Below, piece by piece: positions 6,234 to 12,689 of a stretch of 13,125 nucleotides of DNA (positions are counted from its first letter, which is position 1; each line of letters begins with the position of its first letter). A program made the translations under genes and the position numbers. Source of the DNA: Victivallales bacterium (GTDB lineage Bacteria; Verrucomicrobiota; Lentisphaeria; Oligosphaerales; Oligosphaeraceae). The notes beneath the pieces were generated by a model. That model ran no database searches and had not been told where the DNA came from. It saw nothing but the letters and a program-made list of their open reading frames with translations. The stretch is from assembly GCA_017431185.1 (NCBI GenBank), contig JAFRLP010000246.1, forward strand, positions 1 through 13,125, in the 5' to 3' direction.

Positions 6234-8660
6234 TCAGCCCCTTGCTTGCTCACGCAAACGCAGATACGTGCGATGCACCAGCGTGGGGGCATAGTCGTTC
6301 CAGAGGAAATCGCAGCGGAAATGACGCGCACCGCATTGCATCAGATGCTTTAGGGAGAGCCCAACATCCAAAGGCTCGTGATTGAGGAGAACCGTGGTGC
6401 AACGGTCATTGACCGCAATGAGTTCATGTCCCCGCTGGTTGACCAGACGAAGGCGCTGCCAATGGCAGTTTGCCTGCCCTGGACACTCGCCCTTGACGCC
6501 GGCCATCACGCAATTGGCGGAACGGGCCAGCACAGCCTGCTGCCAGGCCACTACGGTCAGACGTTCTCCCAGGACGCGCACCAGTTCCTCCCAGTTGTCT
6601 GGCGTATCCTCGGGACACAATGTCACCCGCTTCGCCCCCAGTTCCAGCCAGGCCTTGGCTGCCAGCCGATTGGTGGCATAAAGCGGCCAATCGGCGGTGA
6701 TGTCCAGTTCCGTTTCCCCTGCCGCCTCACGCAGCAGTTCCCAGCCCCCTAGATTGCACAACTCCCAGCGACGCCATCCCGCAGCCAGGCATTCCCGAAG
6801 CAACCGCGACCAGTCATGGCCGGTGGCACGGCGGCTGAGCACTGGCAAGGCAATGCGCAACCGTTCCCGTCCGTCAAGACGGACGGCCAGTCCCTCCAGA
6901 GCGTTTTCCCACTCGGAGGTCTGGGTCAAATCGGGCGCGAAGATCACCTCCTCCAATTCGGCAAGTTCCTCGGCGGAGAATACATCCAGATGGAACGGAC
7001 GGTCAATCTTGAGCGACCAGCCTGAGGCCGTGGCCGTAGAAACTGGACGCCAGGCCAGCAAGTCAGCGGTATTCGCCACTGCTGTCTCGTGCGCCGTCCC
7101 CATCGCCCGCTGCAAATCCGTTGTGGTCTGGCGACGCAGTTCATTCAGCAGCGACTGCGGCACAAAAAGCCCGTCGGGATTGTTCAGCGTCAGTTTGCCC
7201 AATTCAAAGGGGGTATCCCCCAGACGGGCAAAGCAGGTCTGGAAGGCATGTGCCAATGCCTGCGGATTGCGGGCTGGGGCAAGCGGGGTGTCAAGGTGCC
7301 GCTCTGTATGTGACACCACCCCTTTGCAACGCGACGCCACCGCCAGCCGTGTCCCCTGCACGTCAACCTCGAAATCGACGGTCTGGCGGGCACGGCACTG
7401 GCTCACACGCGGAGTAGGCCAACTGTAGGCGCGCTTCACCGCCTGGGAGGATGCACAGTAAACCTTGGTTCCCGAGGGGATGTCAGGATGCGGCGTAGGC
7501 AAGGGCACCTCCACCGTCAGCCCTGGGCGTGCCTCGAAGACGCTTTCGCAGCGGTCGGCTCCTGCCTGCGGAAAGACCAGAATCTCCTCGACGCCAAAGC
7601 CAAAGGGCTTCTCCGCACCAGGCAATTCGACCTGCAGCCCGTCATGCTTCTCCAAAGGGCGGTGGCGCACCACCAGGCGTAGTCTGTCTCCCGTCCCAGC
7701 GCGACGCACCTTCACCGCCACGCCCGCCTCCGCCCCGCGCGGTCCAACGGTATGCGGGTCCACCACAGTCTCGGCTCCACGCACACCGCGGGCGTACAAC
7801 TCCGTCCAGGGACGGCTGAAAATGGTCTGGACATCCCTGGCCGCCTCAGCCGCCTCTCCAGGGCGAAACGTGCCATCCAGTAATTTGCGATAGTAATTGG
7901 TGACCGCCGCCACAAAGAGAGGGGTTTTCTTGCGTCCCTCGATTTTAAGGGAAACCACGCCCGCCTTGCGCAAGGCAGGAAGGCACTCCGCCAACGCCAG
8001 ATCCTTCATCGAAAGAGGGCAGCAGGAGTCCAGGGCGACGCCACGCTCATCCAACACACGGAAATGGTTACGGCAGACGTAGGTGCAGTCCCCGCGGTTT
8101 CCGCTGGGGCCATTGAGACATGCCGAAAGCAGACACAGGCCGCTGTAACTCCAGCAGAGTGCTCCGTGGATAAACGCCTCAATCTCCATGCCAGGGACGG
8201 CGGCCATCTCGCGCAATTCCGCCACCGTCACCTCGCGGGCGGCCACCACGCGCGTAAAGCCCAGACGCTGTGCCTGACGCACCCCCGCCACATTGTGAAT
8301 CGCCATCTGGGTGCTGGCGTGCAACGCCAAACCAGGAAAATGTGTACGCACCAGTTCGGCCACCGCCATATCCTGCGTAATAAGCGCATCCACCCCCACA
8401 TCACATAGTTGGGCAAGCAGCTCCACCAGCCTGGGCAACTCCGCCTCCCTGACCAGCGTGTTGACCGCCACATAGACCTTGCGCGGACGTTCTTTGTCGC
8501 CATGGGCTATCCCCAGCAGAACCTCCAGGTCATCCAAGCTAAAGTTCCCTGCGTCTGCCCTGGCGGAGAATTCCTTCATGCCCAGATAAACCGCATCCGC
8601 CCCATAATGGAAAGCGGCAAGCCCCGCCTCCAAAGTACCCGCTGGCGATAATAGTTCCAT
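6234..8660 (-). CDS. U32 family protein, RlhA-type with DUF3656 and an extra C-terminal half
   Basis: The 808-residue protein begins with MELLSPAG and carries the U32 core: ALHASTQ, AREVTVAEL, and HGALCWSYSGLCLLS...GNRGDCTYVCR with C169, C176, C192 and C196. Family members with these cysteines (RlhA, TrhP, UbiU/UbiV) are hydroxylation factors rather than proteases, and the four cysteines are Fe-S ligands in UbiU/UbiV. A DUF3656-like middle part (about 425-525, with GLFVPQSLLNELRRQ) points to RlhA, which acts in 5-hydroxylation of a 23S rRNA cytidine. E. coli RlhA is roughly 650 residues; here about 150 more follow, with a second cysteine set (C717, C726, C732, C754). The gene converges on the upstream operon with 9 nt between stops and no terminator there. 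GGAG lies about 12 nt before ATG 8660, long but acceptable. rRNA or tRNA as the target is inferred. Confidence 0.85.
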   Translation of the reverse strand: MELLSPAGTLEAGLAAFHYGADAVYLGMKEFSARADAGNFSLDDLEVLLGIAHGDKERPRKVYVAVNTLVREAELPRLVELLAQLCDVGVDALITQDMAVAELVRTHFPGLALHASTQMAIHNVAGVRQAQRLGFTRVVAAREVTVAELREMAAVPGMEIEAFIHGALCWSYSGLCLLSACLNGPSGNRGDCTYVCRNHFRVLDERGVALDSCCPLSMKDLALAECLPALRKAGVVSLKIEGRKKTPLFVAAVTNYYRKLLDGTFRPGEAAEAARDVQTIFSRPWTELYARGVRGAETVVDPHTVGPRGAEAGVAVKVRRAGTGDRLRLVVRHRPLEKHDGLQVELPGAEKPFGFGVEEILVFPQAGADRCESVFEARPGLTVEVPLPTPHPDIPSGTKVYCASSQAVKRAYSWPTPRVSQCRARQTVDFEVDVQGTRLAVASRCKGVVSHTERHLDTPLAPARNPQALAHAFQTCFARLGDTPFELGKLTLNNPDGLFVPQSLLNELRRQTTTDLQRAMGTAHETAVANTADLLAWRPVSTATASGWSLKIDRPFHLDVFSAEELAELEEVIFAPDLTQTSEWENALEGLAVRLDGRERLRIALPVLSRRATGHDWSRLLRECLAAGWRRWELCNLGGWELLREAAGETELDITADWPLYATNRLAAKAWLELGAKRVTLCPEDTPDNWEELVRVLGERLTVVAWQQAVLARSANCVMAGVKGECPGQANCHWQRLRLVNQRGHELIAVNDRCTTVLLNHEPLDVGLSLKHLMQCGARHFRCDFLWNDYAPTLVHRTYLRLREQARG

Positions 8661-8686
8661 TTTACTGTCATGCTCCTTTTCTTTTT

Positions 8687-8697
8687 ACTGTAACAGT
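8687..8697. repeat. Short palindrome ACTGT-A-ACAGT upstream of the U32 gene
   Basis: Perfect 5-bp arms around one base, 27-37 nt before the U32 start codon. The flanking sequence TTTTACTGT occurs twice (8660-8668 and 8683-8691). It could be an operator or part of the promoter (a weak TACAGT -10 on the minus strand overlaps it). No strong promoter match was found in 8661-8762. Confidence 0.3.
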
Positions 8698-8762
8698 GTT
8701 CGGCGATTTTTCCAGCGAACTGCTTATTTTCCTACCCGCTGCTGATCCCCGCAAAAATTCCG

Positions 8763-9175
8763 TTGAAAATCATTGACGGAATGGAGAAATTTCTGAAAAC
8801 CGCGTTAAAGTATGTGTGGGCCTTGCAGAGCAAAACGCGGCTGCTTGCCTTTATGAAAGAGCATCCTGAATTCAAGGATGTGCCGGGAAATCTCGCCAAG
8901 GGGCTTTTGGAGATAGTGGGACTGATGTGCCAGATCAAAGATGAAAAGGAGACAATCAACATGTGCGATGCTTTGAATTAAGAAAGGAAGGAGTCAAAGA
9001 GGGGGAAAGGAGAGGGGAAAGGAGAGGGATGAAGCAAGGGCGTGAACAAAGTGCGCGGAAGTTCGCGGCCTACCTTCAGGCGCAGTCCATGCCTGTACCC
9101 AAGGTACGCTCTACATTGAGGAAATTGCTTCGGCTCAAAGCTGCGGAACTTGATAAGGTCTGCCCAATGCCGTGA
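8763..9175 (+). pseudogene. Decayed 3' remnant of an Rpn / PD-(D/E)XK nuclease-family transposase-like gene
   Basis: Two short frames join end to end. The first (8763-8981, TTG start, no ribosome-binding site) ends KDEKETINMCDALN and then stops at TAA 8979-8981. The second frame continues from about 8975 as ELRKEGVKEGERRGERRG to TGA 9173-9175. Rpn-type proteins typically end with a MC-x-A motif followed by a charged KEG/REG repeat helix, which is what the joined reading gives (MCDAL-N-ELRKEGVKEG). The N-terminal nuclease core is missing: the frame is open back only to TAA at 8691, with no recognisable nuclease sequence. The shift is consistent with loss of one copy of a tandem TGAA, or of a single base. 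A 12-bp unit ggggaaaggaga is repeated twice near 9002-9025. This region (8661-9194) otherwise holds no gene. The family call rests on C-terminal architecture only. Confidence 0.55.
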
Positions 9176-9194
9176 TACGGCAGACGCAGGACAA

Positions 9195-10364
9195 CTATCG
9201 TGTTTCCGCCAGCAGGCGATTTCGCATCATCAAGGCGGCTCCGCGCGCCGTGTCCGCAGGGGCCAGCGTGGAGATTTCCAGCCTCAGGTGTTCCAGGGCG
9301 GCGGGGAAGCAGTTGGCGGTCAGCACACGCCTCACTGTGTCCAGCATCAACGCTCCCAATCCAGTCAGTTCGCCACGCAGAACAATGCAGGATGGATTGA
9401 GCAGCGTGACAACCGTGGAGAGGGCGCAGCCAATGCTCTCGCAGATTTCATTGGCGATGACATGGGCGGCCTTGTCAGTCCGCACGCATTCCGTGAACTT
9501 CGCCAACGAAAAGTGGCTCAATTCCAGCGTGGTGTTCACCCCGCTGGCCAATGTCTCCTGAATACGGCGGAAGATGCCGTTCCGCCCCGCGATGGCCTCC
9601 AGGCATCCTCGATTGCCGCACTGGCACAGCGGGCCATTGGGATTGACGACAATGTGCCCCACCTCCATTGCCAGATTATGGTCGCCGAAGAAGCATTCGC
9701 CGTCTCGAATGTACCCTCCGCCGATTCCCGTGCCCATCCCCAAATAGAACAGACTGCCTTGCAGACTGCGCCCACGCTGAAGATACTCCATGTAGGTGCT
9801 CACCGCGCACTCAGGCCACAGGCCGACGGGAAGCCCGCTGCGCTCCTCCAGCACCGCCCTGGTCTGGACATTCTGCCAGCCAGGCAGGTTCACCGCCCGC
9901 AACGAAATCCCCTTGTCCATATCGACCAGACCGGGATCCGCGAAGCCAATCCCCTTCACCAGCGACCAGTTCGCTCCGCATTTTCGCCGAAGTTCCTCTA
10001 TCACGGAAAGAATCTCCTGCCAGCACTCCTCGGCATTGCGGCGACGTCCCCCCCGCACGATAGCCTCGTGCCGAACCCCACCGCCCATGTCCGACACCAC
10101 CCCAACCGCCTTGTCCTCCTGAAAATCCATCCCCACGCACCACAGGTAGTCGGGCGACAAAACCAGGCGGGGAGCCTTGCGTCCCGTGCGTTTTCCGTGC
10201 CGTTCGGGTTCCTGGACAAGCCCCTCATGCTTCAGCGTGTCGATGGCCTCCAGCAGACTGGCGGCACGCACGCCCAGTTCCCGCACGCACTCAGGGCGCG
10301 TCACTGCGCCATAACGCAACAACATGCCAATCAACTGCGATTGAATTAAAGACTTATTCGACAT
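9195..10364 (-). CDS. ROK-family transcriptional regulator (NagC/XylR type)
   Basis: The 389-residue protein has an N-terminal winged helix (about 5-65: IGMLLRYGAVTRPECVRELG, then a basic linker HGKRTGRK), and a ROK sugar-kinase-like domain: PG-VD motif in GFADPGLVD, NLPGW at 159-163, GTGIGGGYI at 211-219. The ROK zinc site is intact: E234-x2-H237 and CQCGNRGCLE (C247, C249, C254). The first phosphate motif is degenerate (GMDFQEDKAV) and the usual Asn-Asp catalytic position reads Pro-Glu (P184-E185), so kinase activity is unlikely and a DNA-binding repressor is favoured. I chose ATG 10364, which puts the helix-turn-helix at the start. The open frame continues much further upstream through the antisense of the aminotransferase gene, but that part shows no domain. 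It is divergent from the aminotransferase gene and probably regulates it or itself. Confidence 0.87.
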   Translation of the reverse strand: MSNKSLIQSQLIGMLLRYGAVTRPECVRELGVRAASLLEAIDTLKHEGLVQEPERHGKRTGRKAPRLVLSPDYLWCVGMDFQEDKAVGVVSDMGGGVRHEAIVRGGRRRNAEECWQEILSVIEELRRKCGANWSLVKGIGFADPGLVDMDKGISLRAVNLPGWQNVQTRAVLEERSGLPVGLWPECAVSTYMEYLQRGRSLQGSLFYLGMGTGIGGGYIRDGECFFGDHNLAMEVGHIVVNPNGPLCQCGNRGCLEAIAGRNGIFRRIQETLASGVNTTLELSHFSLAKFTECVRTDKAAHVIANEICESIGCALSTVVTLLNPSCIVLRGELTGLGALMLDTVRRVLTANCFPAALEHLRLEISTLAPADTARGAALMMRNRLLAETR

Positions 10365-10410
10365 ATTTCCATGAACAAAAGGCAGATTTTTAATCCAGAA
10401 ACGGACTATA

Positions 10411-10438
10411 AATATAGCATTGTCTTGAAAAAAATCAA
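10411..10438 (-). promoter_or_regulatory. Candidate promoter of the ROK gene
   Basis: On the minus strand TTGATT (10438-10433) and TATATT (10416-10411) are separated by 16 nt, about 47 nt before ATG 10364. This is a fair match to a housekeeping sigma-70 promoter. It is judged by eye. Confidence 0.4.
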
Positions 10439-10447
10439 TTTTTTGAT
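10434..10447. promoter_or_regulatory. Inverted repeat ATCAA-TTTT-TTGAT, candidate operator
   Basis: Perfect 5-bp arms with a 4-nt centre. It overlaps the candidate -35 of the ROK gene and lies just upstream of the candidate aminotransferase promoter, a position suited to autoregulation by the ROK protein. The arms are short and AT-rich, so chance occurrence is possible. Confidence 0.3.
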
Positions 10448-10457
10448 GCGGTTTTCC

Positions 10458-10485
10458 TTGCAAAGGGGATTTTTCAGGGTATCTT
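10458..10485 (+). promoter_or_regulatory. Candidate promoter of the aminotransferase gene
   Basis: TTGCAA (10458-10463) and TATCTT (10480-10485) with a 16-nt spacer; the expected start near 10492 gives a leader of about 60 nt. An A7/T6 tract (10428-10444) lies just upstream, as expected for an UP-type element. Confidence 0.45.
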
Positions 10486-10492
10486 AAAGATA
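10480..10492. promoter_or_regulatory. Inverted repeat TATCTT-A-AAGATA over the candidate -10
   Basis: Perfect 6-bp arms around one base. It covers the proposed -10 and start site of the aminotransferase promoter, where a bound repressor would block transcription. The divergent ROK protein is the obvious candidate ligand, by position only. Confidence 0.35.
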
Positions 10493-10497
10493 ATCGT

Positions 10498-10522
10498 CCC
10501 GGCCATTCAGACCGTGGCCGGG
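10498..10522 (+). promoter_or_regulatory. Leader hairpin of the aminotransferase mRNA
   Basis: CCCGGCCA and TGGCCGGG form a perfect 8-bp GC-rich stem around a 9-nt loop, starting close to the predicted transcript 5' end and ending 19 nt before the Shine-Dalgarno (AGGAG, 10542-10546). No U-run follows, so it is not an intrinsic terminator. It could stabilise the mRNA or bind a regulator. Confidence 0.5.
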
Positions 10523-10553
10523 CAAACAGCAAACCACAAGCAGGAGAAGAACC

Positions 10554-11885
10554 ATGCCGATTGACACTGTTGACAAAGAGCATTTCACTGGCGGAAAAAC
10601 CGAAGGCGGCATCACCAGTTCCTACGCCACCGACGACGGCGTCCAGTTGAAGGTCGCCTACTCCTTCATGGGAAGCATCTACGACGACGCCGAACGCAAG
10701 GCCGCTCTGGAAGCCATGACCCAGGATACCCTCACCATGGGCCCCAAGACCCAGGAATTCCAGAACAAGTTCGCAGCCTACCATCACGTGAAGCACGCCT
10801 TCGCCTGCACCAACTGCACCACCGCCATGCACGTCGGCACCCAGATTTTCGACATTCAGCCTGGCGATGAGGTGATTGTCACCCCCAACACCTTCGTGGC
10901 GACCAGCCTGGCCATCCTGAAAGAGGGTGGTGTGCCTGTGTTCGCGGACATTGACCCGCGCACCTTCAACATCGACCCCGAAAAAGTCCGCGAGAAGATC
11001 ACTCCGAAGACCAAGGCCATCTATGTTGTCCACTACGCTGGTCTGATGGTCGATATGGACCCCATCATGGAAATCGCCAAGAACAACAACCTGCTCGTCC
11101 TCGAAGACTGCGCCCACGCCACTGGCGCCATGTACAAGGGACGCTACGCCGGCTCCATCGGCGACATCGGCGCATTCTCCTTCCACTCCCTCAAGAACAT
11201 CACCACCTGCGGCGAAGGCGGCATGATCACCACCAACCATGACGAATACTGCCACGGCATCCAGAACCTCCGCTGCATGAGCAACAACCACTCCTGGGGC
11301 GAGCAGGGCAAGAAATGGACATTCGGCGACAAGGTGACCATGGAGAAGACGGACGTCATCCAGTACTGGATGCCCGCCCACTTTGACGTCATCCCCCACA
11401 AGGGCCACTGGGGCTCCAACTACCGCATGAACGAAATCCAGGCCGCCGTCGGCTGCGCCCAGGTGGACAAAATCCCGATGCTCACCGAGAAGCGCCGCGC
11501 CATCGCCCACAAGATCACCGCCGGCCTTCTGGACGTCGATGGAATCGAGACCGTCTATGAGCCCGAGGACCGCCTCCACGTCTTCCACCTCTACACCCTC
11601 TGCATGGACGAGAAGAAACTCGGCTGCTCCAGGGACGAATTCATGCAGTGCCTCTACCAGGAAGAGGGCATCCAGACCATCCTCCACTATCAGCCCACCT
11701 TCCACTTCACGGGTCTGCGCCGCATGGGCTATGACCCCAACCAGTGCCCCATCGCGACCGAGTTCTTCTACAAGCGTGAGATGAATCTCCCGATGCATCC
11801 CCGCCTGACCGATGACGACATCAACGCCATGGTCACCGGCATCAAGAACACCGTCGCCAAGATGAAGCAGCGCCACTGCAAGTAA
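10554..11885 (+). CDS. DegT/DnrJ/EryC1/StrS family PLP-dependent aminotransferase
   Basis: The 443-residue protein belongs to the fold-type I sugar aminotransferase family that adds amino groups to nucleotide-linked keto-sugars or to cyclitols. D185 in LEDCAHATGA should contact the PLP pyridine nitrogen and K214 in FSFHSLKNITTCGEGG should form the Schiff base; the CTNCTTAMHVG and PNTFVATSLA stretches bind phosphate and substrate. It is longer than usual: about 33 extra residues at the N-terminus and an insertion around 245-285 (from HSWGEQGKKW to the GSNYRMNEIQAAVG motif). Codon use is strongly C-ending (GCC, ATC, ACC, AAC), unlike the operon at 1-6224, suggesting high expression. AGGAG at 10542-10546 supports ATG 10554. 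A perfect terminator follows, so it is monocistronic. Its substrate cannot be read from the sequence; no sugar-nucleotide genes are near. Confidence 0.88.
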   Translation: MPIDTVDKEHFTGGKTEGGITSSYATDDGVQLKVAYSFMGSIYDDAERKAALEAMTQDTLTMGPKTQEFQNKFAAYHHVKHAFACTNCTTAMHVGTQIFDIQPGDEVIVTPNTFVATSLAILKEGGVPVFADIDPRTFNIDPEKVREKITPKTKAIYVVHYAGLMVDMDPIMEIAKNNNLLVLEDCAHATGAMYKGRYAGSIGDIGAFSFHSLKNITTCGEGGMITTNHDEYCHGIQNLRCMSNNHSWGEQGKKWTFGDKVTMEKTDVIQYWMPAHFDVIPHKGHWGSNYRMNEIQAAVGCAQVDKIPMLTEKRRAIAHKITAGLLDVDGIETVYEPEDRLHVFHLYTLCMDEKKLGCSRDEFMQCLYQEEGIQTILHYQPTFHFTGLRRMGYDPNQCPIATEFFYKREMNLPMHPRLTDDDINAMVTGIKNTVAKMKQRHCK

Positions 11886-11909
11886 CCTTCTTTCGACCTC
11901 TCCATTCCT

Positions 11910-11943
11910 GCCCTGGCGCACTTGTGTGCGCCAGGGCTTTTTT
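11910..11943 (+). terminator. Intrinsic terminator after the aminotransferase gene
   Basis: A perfect 12-bp stem (11910-11921 with 11926-11937) and a TTGT loop, followed directly by six T (11938-11943), 24 nt after the stop codon. Confidence 0.93.
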
Positions 11944-11982
11944 GAGAAAGAGACCTGACCTGCGCCCTCCCCAATCGATTTC

Positions 11983-12046
11983 CCGTAAAAAAAAGCGTTT
12001 TTTTCGGACTGCGACTGGAAATTGGAACAAAATGGGGTATTATATT
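11983..12046 (+). promoter_or_regulatory. Candidate promoter region of the surface-repeat gene
   Basis: A GTATTATATTA block (12037-12047) offers a -10 (TATTAT 12038-12043 or TATATT 12041-12046), with only weak -35 matches (CTGGAA 12015-12020). Upstream lies an A8-GCG-T7 tract with CCG/CGG flanks (11983-12007), which could act as an UP-type or curved element. The leader would be about 55-60 nt. Confidence 0.4.
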
Positions 12047-12106
12047 ACTCTGCGTCTCTGACCTGAATTTCCTGAACATACCACCTTTTTCCCGAAGGAG
12101 AATCTG

Positions 12107-12619
12107 ATGAAAAAAATCCTGTTTTATGTCCTGGCCCTGGTTGCTGCCTGCGCCTACGCCCGTGACTCCACGCCGCTGCAAATCAGCCTGTGGCCACCCA
12201 ATGCACAGGTCGCCCCGCAGAACATCAACGTGACTGGCCTGAAAATCAACCTGCCTTTCGGCGGAAATGACCAAATCTACGGTCTGGACTTGGGATTCGC
12301 CTCGACAAGCGAAGAGTGCTCGGCCTTGCAGGTCAACCTTATCATCAACCGCTCCCACACCAGGTTCTCAGGCATCCAGGCCGGCCTCATCAACCAGGCA
12401 GGGTCCGCCAGCGGAATCGTGCTGGGCGGAATGAACATCACCGACGACAAATTCCACGGCCTCGAAATCGGCATTCTCAACAGTTCCATGGAGACGCAGG
12501 GCGTCCAAATCGGACTCATCAACTACACCGAATTCATGATGGGAATCCAAATCGGACTCATCAATATCATCACCCAGTCCAACGTGCCGTTCTTCCCATT
12601 CGTCAACATCTGCTTCTGA
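12107..12619 (+). CDS. Exported LA_2272-type surface-repeat protein
   Basis: The 170-residue protein starts with a signal sequence (MKKILFYVLALVAACAYA). It could be cleaved after A18, or be a lipoprotein through the V-A-A-C lipobox at C15. After a short PLQISLWPPNAQV segment come seven repeats of 14-16 residues beginning at 59, 73, 89, 103, 118, 132 and 146, with the pattern G-hydrophobic-x-hydrophobic-G-hydrophobic-hydrophobic-N (GIQAGLIN, GLEIGILN, GVQIGLIN, GIQIGLIN), and a closing PFFPFVNICF. This is typical of LA_2272 surface-repeat proteins and suggests a small beta-solenoid or beta-barrel on the cell surface. AAGGAG at 12095-12100 fits ATG 12107. The gene stands alone between terminators. 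Function is unknown; surface location is inferred. Confidence 0.8.
   Translation: MKKILFYVLALVAACAYARDSTPLQISLWPPNAQVAPQNINVTGLKINLPFGGNDQIYGLDLGFASTSEECSALQVNLIINRSHTRFSGIQAGLINQAGSASGIVLGGMNITDDKFHGLEIGILNSSMETQGVQIGLINYTEFMMGIQIGLINIITQSNVPFFPFVNICF
12504..12564 (+). repeat. 19-bp exact direct repeat inside the surface-repeat gene
   Basis: tccaaatcggactcatcaa occurs at 12504-12522 and 12546-12564, a 42-nt period that equals 14 codons. It encodes the two best-conserved repeats (VQIGLIN and IQIGLIN) and points to recent repeat duplication. Confidence 0.85.
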
Positions 12620-12640
12620 AGGGACATCCTCCCATTTCGA

Positions 12641-12680
12641 GGCTGGCCACCTGTCATGACCACAGGATGACCAGCCTTTT
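12641..12680 (+). terminator. Probable intrinsic terminator after the surface-repeat gene
   Basis: GGCTGG (12641-12646) pairs with CCAGCC (12671-12676), with an inner CCTGT/ACAGG stem (12650-12654 with 12662-12666), followed by TTTT. It lies 22 nt after the stop codon. The internal loop makes it weaker than the terminator at 11910. Confidence 0.65.
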
Positions 12681-12689
12681 CATTCCACA

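Noticed and set aside
9001..9028. CRISPR or other repeat array
   Set aside because: Only two 12-bp copies with no spacers; explained by the coding repeat of the remnant gene.
9150..10349. 399-codon plus-strand frame opposite the ROK gene
   Set aside because: Antisense to a gene with a full ROK zinc motif; the product is Gln/His/Arg-rich without domain features.
10498..10522. Leader hairpin as an intrinsic terminator or riboswitch
   Set aside because: No U-run follows the stem and no known riboswitch core can be seen.
10365..11921. Long minus-strand open frame continuing upstream of the ROK gene (whole frame 9195-11921)
   Set aside because: The part above 10364 is antisense to the aminotransferase gene, gives low-complexity Val/Gly/Asp/His-rich sequence typical of the reverse of C-ending codons, and has no domain. 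The ROK helix-turn-helix begins at 10364.
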